In this document: positions 38,201 through 47,327 of the stretch, one piece after another
Position numbering within the stretch: position 1 is the stretch's first letter
Layout of the letters: each line of letters starts with the position of its first letter
Origin: Candidatus Latescibacterota bacterium
Lineage (GTDB): Bacteria; Latescibacterota; UBA2968; UBA8231
Length of the DNA stretch: 64,000 nucleotides
Direction: 5' to 3'
Assembly: GCA_022826515.1 (NCBI GenBank)
Contig: JAJDUT010000082.1
Location: forward strand, 55,375-119,374
The notes under the pieces: model-generated
The model's database searches: none
Told to the model about the DNA's origin: nothing
What the model saw: only the letters and a program-made list of their open reading frames with translations
Position numbers and translations under genes: made by a program

Positions 38201-40909
38201 ATGCTGACCTGCCATATTTGCAACACTCTACTGCGCAGTATTAGTTCAGTTATCATAGTTTGCTCCTTGCTCGTTTCCATGTCATTTGACACCGACGCGC
38301 AAGCCCAAGATGTCGATCCGCTGCGCATAAAAGGTGTGCGCCGAGGGGCCGAACTCACCTTTGAACCAAGCGGATCCGGCGTGCTGTTCGGAGCCTTGGA
38401 TCCAGCGGTCAAAAAGTGGTACGTCCCTCAAGAACTTTTCTTGGAATACCGTTGGAAACAGTGGGAATACACCAACTACGCTAGAGACCACTATAACCGC
38501 TATGTGGATATCAATTTAGCCGGGGATTACTTCTACGATATTTACGGATCCTACATCACTAGAGGATGGTTGCTCTACGACTGGTCCCAGACGCAACCCC
38601 AGCAAGGGGGTAGCAATTTATTCAAGACCGAGAGATTCCGAGACTTTTTCAGCAATTTGGTCATTGCCTCTGACCAAAAAGGGCAACACAACTTGGCTAT
38701 AACCATAGGCAATGAGATCCGTTCGACTCTCACTCCGATGACCTTCTCAAAGCCAGCCATGGACGGAATCCAGGTAGATTACCAAGCAGACAAATACCAA
38801 GTCACGACGATTCTCTCGCGGATTTCTTCTCCCGGTGGGGCCGGTCCTCGCAACCCTGCGGTCAACCAAACGACCAGCCTGACAACGCTGATGGGTGGGA
38901 GGGCAGTTGCCCAAGTAGGCGATTTTATCAGCGTCGGGGCCAACTATGTAAGCGCCCACAATTCCTTCCAACTCTTAGATGCCTTTGAAGGAACCCCTAG
39001 GAGTGGTTCGATTACTTCTAGTCAAAATGCTGAAAATATCACCCAGCTCTTCGTCCGCCTAACCGACGATTCACCCGAAGATAACGAAGGTGGAGCTACC
39101 CTCTTCGCCTGGGACATGATTATAGAGGCCGACGTCGAAAGCATTGACGAAGAGGGAGAACGAACTCTTAGGCGAGAGGTTGTCCGGGCCAGTGAGGCCG
39201 GTCTCAAACCCTCGCCCCAAGGCGGCTTTCAGCGCTTGGGTTTCTGGGAAGCTAGCGGCTCTGAGCAGATCGAATTAGTATATGATTTTTCCGAGGGAAC
39301 CTACACCGGCCCCGACCCCTCGGAGATACGAAGAGTAACCTTTGAACTGGTGGTTGCCAACGACTACAGAATTGAGGTGTCTTCGAACCGCCAGAATAAC
39401 CGACAAAACAACAACGTGTTTCTGCTGGCGACCAGAGCCGAAGAAAATGTCAAAGATGGCTCCAATCTCAGAGTCCTCAAGATCCCGTACGGTTTGCCGA
39501 CCGCCACCGAAATTTTCGGTTTTACTCTGGAGGCGAACAATATTGCGGGGCTTGATTTCTACGGCGAATTCGACCGCAGTAGGAGTTACCGAAAATACCC
39601 CAACAGGCAGCATACAAAACACCTGTCGGCTTTTGACCAAGGCGATGGCTGGATGTTGAATCTGTCGAGAACCGTTCAGCCGTGGTTCTTTTTTAGCGAG
39701 GCTTACAGTATGGACCACAATTATAATACAAGCGCTATCTTGGCCCGGGGCGAGGTCAACATAGATTATGAAGACCGGACGAGATTCTACTACGAACTCG
39801 TCGATGACAACGACGATCAGGATCGGTACCCCGATTGGCAGAGGATAAACGAAAGCATCGACTTGAATGTATTCCCTGGCTTGGACGAGAACGTCGATTT
39901 TATCTCCGACTTCAATCAAAACGATAGCGAAGATCTGCCCAACTTAGTACCCGACTACGACGAGCCCTTTCTGCGCTATTCTACGGACCGCCCCGAGTAT
40001 CTGTTCGGCATAGATATGAACAACAATATCTGGGGAGATCGGTTCGAAAACGACGATGAAGCAGATTTGCCCTATGGCAGGGATTTAAGCGGGTACAACC
40101 TTTATGGGGGCGTCAACATTACTCCATACATGAGATTGACGGTCGGCCGCACCGACGAAAGCCTCATTGCCGGCGATGGACAAAACACCACCCATTATTT
40201 GCTTTTTACGCTAGAAAAGGACTACCCCGGACTAGGCAAGCTGAGGATTTTTGAAAACTTCAGACTCGCCAAGGACAATATAGAGAACGACCTTCGCCAA
40301 TGGGACGAATTCGAGCGGCGAAACGTCCCTACCATTGATCCGCTGGCGGCCCGGAATACGTGGATAAATTCGTCCTATATAAGCTTCAACTACACCAAGC
40401 TGAAGAATCTAAATATCATCAACAAGCTGAAATACGACCGCTGGCGTCAACGGGAGAGGCAACCCGATCTGCGACGGGACTTCGTTTTTGTCGGTCTGAT
40501 CAATAAAGTGGACTATGTTCTCAAATTCATTAATCTCGATATCCAGCCAAAAATTAAAAACGAATTGAGGATAGAATCTCCAGCGCTTAAATCAGATCCC
40601 AAACGGAAGGAAGACACGCTGATTTTTACTTTATTGGCCCGGTGGCCGTTGTTTAATAACTCCACGATGCAGGCCGGCGTGGAGTACACCGTTTTCCAAC
40701 AGCTCAGGGATTCGGATACAGCGGTCAAGGAAGGGTTGCTAGACGACTTCCGTGAAATTGTGGGCGCGGCCCAGTTCGCCAATAACTCAAACTACTTGGG
40801 TTACAGCTTGACGACCCTGATGGGACTCAGGCTGACCAGAAGAGCCATAGACAACGAAACCGAAACGGGCAGAATGGCTTTTGCCACGGTATTTGCCGGG
40901 TTGGAGTAA
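38201..40909 (+). CDS. Large beta-rich outer-membrane-like protein of unknown function
   Basis: The 902-residue protein has an N-terminal signal (RSISSVIIVCSLLVSMSF) and an ordered N-terminal block (ELTFEPSGSGVLFGALDPAVKKWYVPQELFLEY split over about 49-81) followed by long alternating amphipathic strands rich in tyrosine, tryptophan and arginine, e.g. WKQWEYTNYARDHYNRYV, RTRFYYELVDDNDDQDRYP and LINKVDYVLKFINLDIQPK. The C-terminal part keeps beta-barrel character to the end (GRMAFATVFAGLE). I infer a large outer-membrane barrel, but no family is recognised with certainty. It follows the three FlgD-tail proteins by 38 bases and precedes a periplasmic isomerase by 38, so it is a candidate exporter or anchor for them. 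Confidence 0.65.
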   Translation: MLTCHICNTLLRSISSVIIVCSLLVSMSFDTDAQAQDVDPLRIKGVRRGAELTFEPSGSGVLFGALDPAVKKWYVPQELFLEYRWKQWEYTNYARDHYNRYVDINLAGDYFYDIYGSYITRGWLLYDWSQTQPQQGGSNLFKTERFRDFFSNLVIASDQKGQHNLAITIGNEIRSTLTPMTFSKPAMDGIQVDYQADKYQVTTILSRISSPGGAGPRNPAVNQTTSLTTLMGGRAVAQVGDFISVGANYVSAHNSFQLLDAFEGTPRSGSITSSQNAENITQLFVRLTDDSPEDNEGGATLFAWDMIIEADVESIDEEGERTLRREVVRASEAGLKPSPQGGFQRLGFWEASGSEQIELVYDFSEGTYTGPDPSEIRRVTFELVVANDYRIEVSSNRQNNRQNNNVFLLATRAEENVKDGSNLRVLKIPYGLPTATEIFGFTLEANNIAGLDFYGEFDRSRSYRKYPNRQHTKHLSAFDQGDGWMLNLSRTVQPWFFFSEAYSMDHNYNTSAILARGEVNIDYEDRTRFYYELVDDNDDQDRYPDWQRINESIDLNVFPGLDENVDFISDFNQNDSEDLPNLVPDYDEPFLRYSTDRPEYLFGIDMNNNIWGDRFENDDEADLPYGRDLSGYNLYGGVNITPYMRLTVGRTDESLIAGDGQNTTHYLLFTLEKDYPGLGKLRIFENFRLAKDNIENDLRQWDEFERRNVPTIDPLAARNTWINSSYISFNYTKLKNLNIINKLKYDRWRQRERQPDLRRDFVFVGLINKVDYVLKFINLDIQPKIKNELRIESPALKSDPKRKEDTLIFTLLARWPLFNNSTMQAGVEYTVFQQLRDSDTAVKEGLLDDFREIVGAAQFANNSNYLGYSLTTLMGLRLTRRAIDNETETGRMAFATVFAGLE

Positions 40910-40947
40910 CCTGCTTATTACAGAAATACAGGGGAGATTTAAGCTAC

Positions 40948-42621
40948 ATGCCAAGAGAAATGACTGCATTTCGGCTTTTACTACTCGTGCTTTTTACCAT
41001 GCTCATAGGTTGCACAGTAGAAATGGGAGACCGAGTTGTTGCTCAGATAGGTGATGCGGAGATAACAGTTGACCTGTTGCAGGAATTTATCGATGGCCTC
41101 CCCGAAGATGACAAGGCGGAGACCACTAGGGTAGAAGAAGCGAGGAATCATTTGAACACCATGATCAATATCCAACTACTGATCATGGAGGCGAAGGCGG
41201 CCGATCTCGACAAAAGTCCTGAATTTCGCGCCCGGCTGGAAAGGGTCCAGCGGGAAAAGTTGATCAGCATTTTCCAAGACAGAGCGCTGGAAGTAGAGGA
41301 GGAAGTGGAGGAGGGCGAAGTGCGGGAATACGCTGAACGAATGGGGCTCACTCGAGCAGTCAGATTGGCCGATATAATGGTTCCCAGCCGCGAAAATGCC
41401 TTGGCCGCCCTCCAAGAACTCAAAAACGGGGTGCCTTTTGGGCAAGTCGCCCAAAAGTGGTCCATAAACAAAAAAACCTCGGCCCAAGGTGGTGACTTAG
41501 GCCGTTACACCACCCGAGAGCACATGGTCACTCCCCTTCAGGACAAGCTATTTTCCCTCGCCTTGGGCGAAGTCTCCGAGCCCATAAAAATCGGTGGAAA
41601 CTATTCGATCTTCACAGTCATAGCCGACTCTACCATCGAACTCAGTCCTCAGAGAAGATTGGCGATTCAAATGGGGCTGAAAAAAGAAAAAAAGCAGCGG
41701 GCGCTATCGACCTTAGTCGCTGAACTCAAGGAAAAATACCACCTCGAATTGGATCGAGAAGGGCTCGCGCTCATTGTCGAAAAAGTGCGTGGCGGTGCAT
41801 CTTTTGCCTCGGAGACCGAACGCAATATAGTTCTCTATAGGTACGACGACGGAGAAATAACCGCTCAAGACTTGGCAGAAGCTGGCCACCCCCTGAAAGG
41901 CACTGCCTTGGCCCAACTCAGCGACTCCAGCCAAGTGGTCGCTTTTGCCGAGCGCCATGTCGTACCCAATGCAATGCTTGTGGAAGCGGCCCGGCGTGCT
42001 GGCATAGACGAGGAAGCAGAGACGGTCGAGTGGTTGGAAAATCAAGCAAATCAACTCTTGATAAGTGCCCTCAGGGCGCGGCTCCTGAGAGCTAAAGTGA
42101 CCATCGCCGAAAACGAGTTACGCCAATTCTACAAGGCCCATGCGGAAAGATATATGCACCCCGAGCAAATTGAAGTGCAGGAGGTTCTGGTAGAGACAGA
42201 GGCCGAGGCACTACGGTTGATGGAGCAGATCCAAAAAGGAGCCCGATTAGGCGATTTGGCCAAGGAGTATTCTATCCGCTCGCTAGAGAATCGGGATGAA
42301 GAGGGCCGATTCCACTTTCATCTTTTCGAAAAGGCCTTTCTCGGTGGTTTTGTAGAAGTCGCCGAAAAAGCCGAGATCGGAGCGCTCACCGGTCCGGCCA
42401 AGGTAAATGAAGGTTATTCTATATTTAAGGTGCTTTCAAGGGAACGAAAGCGAGAGACCTTTGAGGAGGCCGAGTGGCGAGTCCGGTCCCAGCTCAGAAG
42501 AGAAAAAAACCGAAGGGCCTTTAATCTGTTTATCGAAGAAGTGCGGAATAAATACGCATCGAAAGTGGTTATTCGGGAGAATGACCTCAAAGCCGCTTTC
42601 GGAGAGGAGGAGGAATCATAG
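40948..42621 (+). CDS. Double-parvulin peptidyl-prolyl isomerase lipoprotein (SurA/PrsA-like)
   Basis: The 557-residue protein has a lipoprotein signal with lipobox LIGC (LLLLVLFTMLIGC), placing it in the envelope. A SurA-type N-terminal helical region (about 30-130) is followed by one parvulin domain at about 135-230 (ALAALQELKNGVPFGQVAQK, QGGDLGRYTTREHM) and a second, more diverged one at about 405-500 (EAEALRLMEQIQKGARLGDL, DEEGRFHFHLFEKAF). Such proteins chaperone outer-membrane barrels and secreted proteins. Ending the operon of secreted tail proteins and a barrel, it probably assists their folding. GGGGAG precedes ATG 40948. Confidence 0.88.
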   Translation: MPREMTAFRLLLLVLFTMLIGCTVEMGDRVVAQIGDAEITVDLLQEFIDGLPEDDKAETTRVEEARNHLNTMINIQLLIMEAKAADLDKSPEFRARLERVQREKLISIFQDRALEVEEEVEEGEVREYAERMGLTRAVRLADIMVPSRENALAALQELKNGVPFGQVAQKWSINKKTSAQGGDLGRYTTREHMVTPLQDKLFSLALGEVSEPIKIGGNYSIFTVIADSTIELSPQRRLAIQMGLKKEKKQRALSTLVAELKEKYHLELDREGLALIVEKVRGGASFASETERNIVLYRYDDGEITAQDLAEAGHPLKGTALAQLSDSSQVVAFAERHVVPNAMLVEAARRAGIDEEAETVEWLENQANQLLISALRARLLRAKVTIAENELRQFYKAHAERYMHPEQIEVQEVLVETEAEALRLMEQIQKGARLGDLAKEYSIRSLENRDEEGRFHFHLFEKAFLGGFVEVAEKAEIGALTGPAKVNEGYSIFKVLSRERKRETFEEAEWRVRSQLRREKNRRAFNLFIEEVRNKYASKVVIRENDLKAAFGEEEES

Positions 42622-42623
42622 TC

Positions 42624-44315
42624 CTACTCTACATAGGGGTTGGCCCCCATTTCCAGAAAGGCATAGGGACCGCTTTGGCGGATCACCAGTAGCTTATTGG
42701 CTGGTACCGACGGCACTATCTGACGAGTACCGTCGGGCCAAGTGACCTCCACTTCATCTGCCCCTTCCGCTCTACCTAGGCCAAAAAAAATACGCATATC
42801 GTTGTAGGAGAGATAACTGGAAGCACCATTAGCCGTCCGCCACTGAGATCGGCCGTCGGCCAGCAAACGGATCTTGGCACCGACGGCGTCGCGATTGGGG
42901 CCACGGCCCAGAAGTTGGACGACAAGCCAGTTGTTGACGGGGGCGAAGTCGTTGCGCAGCAGGGTGCTCGCCTCGTCCAAATTGACGACGAAAATGTCCA
43001 TATCGCCGTCGTTGTCGTAGTCGCCGAAGCTGGCACCGCGGCTGACTCTTTTAAGAGCCATTCCCGGGCCAGCCCCATCCCCTATATCGCTTAAACGATT
43101 GCCGCCGTCATTGCGGATCAATTGATTGCGCTGGGGGTAGGAAGTGCCCGCAATAGTGCTAGCCGCCCGTGGATAGACATGGCCATTAGCAACGAATAGA
43201 TCCAAGTCGCCGTCCCGGTCATAGTCAAAAAATTGGGTGCCCCACCCCAGCATCCCAAGCGTGGGTTCTTCTAGACCAATCTGGGTCGTTATATCTTTGA
43301 AATGGCCCTTTCCGTCGTTGAGATAGAAGGTATTACTCTCGCGGAAAAAATGGGTTATATAGAGGTCGAGGTCACCGTCGGCGTCATAGTCTCCGCCGCT
43401 GACCCCCATACCTGCCTCTTCCTCGCCGTATTCGTTATACGCAATGCCTGCTTTGAGGCCAATTTCGCTAAAGGTGCCATCGCGGTTATTGTCGAAGAGT
43501 ACATTGGGAGTTGCGTCATTGGCCACAAAGAGATCGGTGTCGCCATCGTTGTCGAAATCTTCGGCCAGTACGCCCAATCCATAGTAGCGATTGGCCCAAG
43601 AAATACCCGAGGAACGGGTGACATCGGTGAAGGTGTTGTCCCCATTGTTGCGGTAGAATAGGTCAGCGGCTCCAGGTAGGCCCTGGGGACCGCAGAAAAT
43701 CTCGATTCCCTCGTAGGTGCATATCTTATCTGGGGGGGCATCAAAGTCGTAGATCAGATAATTGGCGACGTATAAGTCGAGATCGCCGTCACCATCGTAG
43801 TCAAAAAAAGCGGCGCTGGAGCTATAATCATTTCCTGCTACCCCAGTGGAAATGTCCACAAAGGTCCCGTTGCCTTGGTTGCGGTAGAGGATATTGGGAC
43901 CATAATTGGTTACGTAAAGATCGCGGTATCCATCGCCGTCGATATCGCCCACGGTGCAGCCCATGCCCCAACTGCGGTCCCCGACGCCAGCTAGTAAGGC
44001 CACATCGGCAAAGGTGCCGTTACCTTGGTTGCGGTAAAGGATATTGCCCGGGCCGGATTTTTGCCGGTAGGTATTGACCGTAGCGCCGTTGACCGCGTAT
44101 AGATCGAGGTCACCATCGTTATCGTAATCAAAAAAAGCAGCGCCGCCACCGGAGGTTTCGACAATGTGCTTTTTTTTAGCTCCGCCGGCCACATGTTGGA
44201 AGGCGATGTGCGCTTCCTTTGTTTGGTCGGTGAATTGGGGCAGAACAGATTCCGGCAGCAGCACGGCCAACGCCAGGGCAAAGGCAAGGACTCGGCGATA
44301 ATAAAAAAAGTCCAT
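42624..44315 (-). CDS. FG-GAP/ASPIC (CRTAC1-like) secreted protein
   Basis: The 563-residue protein from ATG 44315 has a signal peptide (VLAFALALAVLLPESVLPQ). It carries repeated FG-GAP loops (FFDYDNDGDLDLYAVNG, DIDGDGYRDLYVTNYG, DYDGDGDLDLYVANYL, DFDNDGDTDLFVANDA) and a C-terminal ASPIC/UnbV domain (NRDAVGAKIRLL, DMRIFFGLGRAEGADEVEVTWPDG). It closely resembles the protein at 28809-30485 in length and order. It converges on the parvulin gene with two bases between stops. Longer in-frame starts up to 44642 overlap the divergent gene and are unlikely. Confidence 0.88.
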   Translation of the reverse strand: MDFFYYRRVLAFALALAVLLPESVLPQFTDQTKEAHIAFQHVAGGAKKKHIVETSGGGAAFFDYDNDGDLDLYAVNGATVNTYRQKSGPGNILYRNQGNGTFADVALLAGVGDRSWGMGCTVGDIDGDGYRDLYVTNYGPNILYRNQGNGTFVDISTGVAGNDYSSSAAFFDYDGDGDLDLYVANYLIYDFDAPPDKICTYEGIEIFCGPQGLPGAADLFYRNNGDNTFTDVTRSSGISWANRYYGLGVLAEDFDNDGDTDLFVANDATPNVLFDNNRDGTFSEIGLKAGIAYNEYGEEEAGMGVSGGDYDADGDLDLYITHFFRESNTFYLNDGKGHFKDITTQIGLEEPTLGMLGWGTQFFDYDRDGDLDLFVANGHVYPRAASTIAGTSYPQRNQLIRNDGGNRLSDIGDGAGPGMALKRVSRGASFGDYDNDGDMDIFVVNLDEASTLLRNDFAPVNNWLVVQLLGRGPNRDAVGAKIRLLADGRSQWRTANGASSYLSYNDMRIFFGLGRAEGADEVEVTWPDGTRQIVPSVPANKLLVIRQSGPYAFLEMGANPYVE

Positions 44316-44439
44316 ACACTCATCGCTGTAGAAGTAAACTAAGCAGATAATGGTCGCAATTATAGAAATTACCCTTTGCTGCGGCAAGGACAGAGGATCC
44401 GTTGCACGCTCTCGCCATTCATGGATCCGGAGGTGCGAA

Positions 44440-45234
44440 ATGAGACAGATTTTCGCCGCCCTAATAATGGGTATCACCTGTGCGGCTATGGGACGATCCG
44501 AGAACACTGTTGTAGAACTCCGCGACGGAGTCACGATGGAATTTGTGTGGATCGAGCCAGGTACTTTTCTGATGGGATCGCCAACTTCAGCCTCTACACG
44601 GGGCGAAGACGAAGTTCCACAGCACGAGGTCTCGATCAGCAAGGGATTTTACTTGGGTAAATTTGAGATTACCCAAGCCCAATGGGTCGCGGTGATGGGG
44701 ACTGCGCCGTGGACCCGGCGCAAGTACGTCCAGGCCGCGCCGAACCACCCGGCAGTCTATATCTCATGGATCGATATGCAGGAATTCCTCCGCCGCTTGA
44801 ACCAAGCCGCCGATAGAGATTTGTACCGCCTGCCTACCGAAGCCGAGTGGGAATACGCCTGCCGGGCCGGGACCACGACGAGCCGTTCCTTCGGGGACGA
44901 CGAAAGCCTGTTAGGCGACTATGCCTGGTACATAGGAAACTTGGGAGAGGCGGAAGGGAAATTTGCCCAACCGGTGGGTTCAAAGCGGCCAAATCCGTGG
45001 GGGCTATACGATATGCACGGCAATGTATGGGAGTGGGTACAAGACTGGTACAGCAGCGCCTATTCAAGCGCCAAACAGGTGGACCCTACCGGAGTTGCTT
45101 CGGGTTCTACCCGCGTTATGCGCGGCGGCGGCTTTGTCAATCACGCGCGCAACGTGCGGTCAGCCAAACGCTTCAGCTTTGATCAATCGCTCCGCTACTG
45201 TGCTATTGGAGCACGCCTAGTGATGACGAAATAA
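44440..45234 (+). CDS. SUMF1/FGE-fold protein lacking the catalytic cysteines
   Basis: The 264-residue protein from ATG 44440 (GGAGGTG upstream) has a signal peptide (MRQIFAALIMGITCAAMG) and the sulfatase-modifying-factor fold: MEFVWIEPGTFLMGS, FEITQAQWVAVMGT, RLPTEAEWEYACRAGTTT, GLYDMHGNVWEWVQDWY and VMRGGGFVNHARNVRSAKR. Formylglycine-generating enzymes have two cysteines just after the RGG-W motif; here those positions hold no cysteine, so it is probably not an oxidase. No sulfatase gene lies nearby. Other members of this fold act as binding or structural proteins. It is divergent from the FG-GAP/ASPIC gene, with a shared 124-base promoter region. Confidence 0.88.
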   Translation: MRQIFAALIMGITCAAMGRSENTVVELRDGVTMEFVWIEPGTFLMGSPTSASTRGEDEVPQHEVSISKGFYLGKFEITQAQWVAVMGTAPWTRRKYVQAAPNHPAVYISWIDMQEFLRRLNQAADRDLYRLPTEAEWEYACRAGTTTSRSFGDDESLLGDYAWYIGNLGEAEGKFAQPVGSKRPNPWGLYDMHGNVWEWVQDWYSSAYSSAKQVDPTGVASGSTRVMRGGGFVNHARNVRSAKRFSFDQSLRYCAIGARLVMTK

Positions 45235-45309
45235 ACGGCCTCTCTTTGTCGCCCAAACGACTTACCCATTAGTTGAAGTGCGACATACGATAGCCCATAG
45301 AGACACGTA

Positions 45310-47298
45310 TTGAAAAAGAGAATTCCGCCTCAACACCTCACATGGCTAAAAAGAAGCCAGCCGACCTATGGAGACGTCAAAGGCATTTCGGCCCGGGCCA
45401 TCTTACTTGGGGCGGTACTGGCCTTTCTGCTAAATCTCCTCGACGCCTATGCTACGACCCTCATCCGAGGTTCGTATCTAACCCTGAACTTCAGCACTCC
45501 GGCGGCCCTGTTCTTCTTCTTTTTTGTCGTGCTCGCCAGTGCCTTGGTCGCCTGTCTCCGCCGGCCCCTGGCCTTGGACCAAGCCGAGTTGGTAACCATC
45601 TACATCATGCTAGCGGTGTCCTGCTGTGTTCCCGGTATGGGTTTCACTCAGTTCATCATACCCTGCTTACTCGGCTCCACCTACTATGCCACGCCCGAGA
45701 ACAACTGGGATTTTCTCTACAACCAGTACATCCCTAGTTGGATGATTCCCCGGGGCGAAAACGCGGCGCGTTTTTTCTTTGAAGGTTTGCCTGAAGGCGA
45801 GGTCATTCCTTGGGGCATCTGGATCGTACCGCTGAGTTTCTGGTACGGGTTTTTTCTAGTGCTCAGCTTCGCCATGATCTGCACCATGGTCATTCTACGC
45901 CGCCAGTGGATGGACCGGGAAAAGCTGGTCTATCCACTGATCCAAGCACCCATGGCGATGATCGGCCGAGAAAAAGAAGGAATGATTGGTCGATCATTTT
46001 TCACCAATAAAGCCATGTGGATCGGCTTTGCCGCATCATTTATTTTGCTCAGTGTCAACGGCCTGCACTCCTACTTTCCGAACTTTCCACAGATCACCAA
46101 GACCTTCATATTGCCCTTGTTCCGCGATACGGTCGGCCTGAATTTCTGGTTTAGTCCGCCCTGGATAGGCTTTTTCTATTTCGTCAATCTCGATATCACG
46201 GCCTCAATCTGGATATTCTACATTCTTACTACTGTCCAGCGGGGCATCTTCAATATCGTCGGCTTGCAAAGTACGCAGCGGATCGATTTCTACTCTATCG
46301 AACCTTTCCTAGCCCATCAGGGTATGGGCTCTATGATCGTCTTTGTGCTGGTGGGATTGTGGGTAGGACGCGGCCATTTACAAAATGTCTATCGCAAAGC
46401 CTTCCACGGCGACGAAGAAATCGACGACAGTGGCGAGATGCTATCCTACCGACAGGCCCTTTTCGGCCTGATTGTGGCTCTCGCCCTAGTGGTGGTCGGC
46501 CTCTGTATGATGGGCCTAACTTTCCCCACGGCGCTGTTGTTCCTCTTTGGCGCTATGATGCTGTTTATAGGGCTAACTCGGGTAGTGGCCGAAGGGGGCA
46601 TCCCGGCCATGCGACCCCCTATCATGACTTCGAGCTTTGTCATTTCGGGGGCTGGTGCCTCGGCCTTGGGTGCTTCAGGTTTAGTGGCCCTAGGCTTTTC
46701 CTACGGTTGGCATTCCGAAGTACGCTCCTTTGTCATGGCGTCTGTAGCTAACGGGCTGAAGATGGGCGAGATTATCACCGGTTCCAAGCGCCGACTATTC
46801 TGGGCCGTAGTCATTGCCATTGTGGTCAGTCTAGTCGGCTCGTCGTATATGACCCTAGTGCTGGCCTATAAATACGGGGGCATCAATCTCAATCCGCTCT
46901 TTTTCGTAGGGCAAGCTCCCACCTTCGGTCCTCGGGATATGGCTCCGCGCATCGCCGCAGAACTGCCCGGCCCCAGACTAGACGCTTGGCTGTTCATGGG
47001 TATTGGTGGAGGGGTGATGGCCTTGCTTATGTGGGCGCGGCACCAGTTTGTCTGGTGGCCGCTCAATCCCCTCGGCTATACCATCAGCGCCAACTGGAAG
47101 ACGGGACATATCTTTGGCAGCGCCTTTCTCGCTTGGTTCCTCAAACTGTTAATCCTGCGCTACGGCGGTCCCAAGCTATACCGGAATTTGCGGCCGTTTT
47201 TTCTCGGCCTGATTTTGGGCGAGATCGTGGCCGCGGGCGGATGGCTGGTGCTGGATTATATAACCGGACACATGGGGAGCTTTCTCACGCAAATCTAA
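45310..47298 (+). CDS. DUF6785-family multi-pass membrane protein
   Basis: The 662-residue protein has about fourteen hydrophobic segments, the first at about 30-50 (AILLGAVLAFLLNLLDAYA). Conserved-looking loops include YIMLAVSCCVPGMGFTQ, WIVPLSFWYGFFLVLSFAM and EGGIPAMRPPIMTSSFV. This pattern fits the DUF6785/DUF6784 membrane family found in planctomycetes and candidate phyla, which is distantly like oligopeptide transporters. The start appears to be TTG 45310 with no clear Shine-Dalgarno; the first in-frame ATG is far inside. Transport is plausible, but no substrate can be named. Confidence 0.78.
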   Translation: MKKRIPPQHLTWLKRSQPTYGDVKGISARAILLGAVLAFLLNLLDAYATTLIRGSYLTLNFSTPAALFFFFFVVLASALVACLRRPLALDQAELVTIYIMLAVSCCVPGMGFTQFIIPCLLGSTYYATPENNWDFLYNQYIPSWMIPRGENAARFFFEGLPEGEVIPWGIWIVPLSFWYGFFLVLSFAMICTMVILRRQWMDREKLVYPLIQAPMAMIGREKEGMIGRSFFTNKAMWIGFAASFILLSVNGLHSYFPNFPQITKTFILPLFRDTVGLNFWFSPPWIGFFYFVNLDITASIWIFYILTTVQRGIFNIVGLQSTQRIDFYSIEPFLAHQGMGSMIVFVLVGLWVGRGHLQNVYRKAFHGDEEIDDSGEMLSYRQALFGLIVALALVVVGLCMMGLTFPTALLFLFGAMMLFIGLTRVVAEGGIPAMRPPIMTSSFVISGAGASALGASGLVALGFSYGWHSEVRSFVMASVANGLKMGEIITGSKRRLFWAVVIAIVVSLVGSSYMTLVLAYKYGGINLNPLFFVGQAPTFGPRDMAPRIAAELPGPRLDAWLFMGIGGGVMALLMWARHQFVWWPLNPLGYTISANWKTGHIFGSAFLAWFLKLLILRYGGPKLYRNLRPFFLGLILGEIVAAGGWLVLDYITGHMGSFLTQI

Positions 47299-47327
47299 CT
47301 GCTCGGCATGGCAGCGCATACGCAAAC

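Noticed and set aside
44316..44642. Longer N-terminus for the minus-strand FG-GAP/ASPIC protein
   Set aside because: The extension overlaps the divergent SUMF1-fold gene and has no signal; ATG 44315 gives a proper signal peptide.
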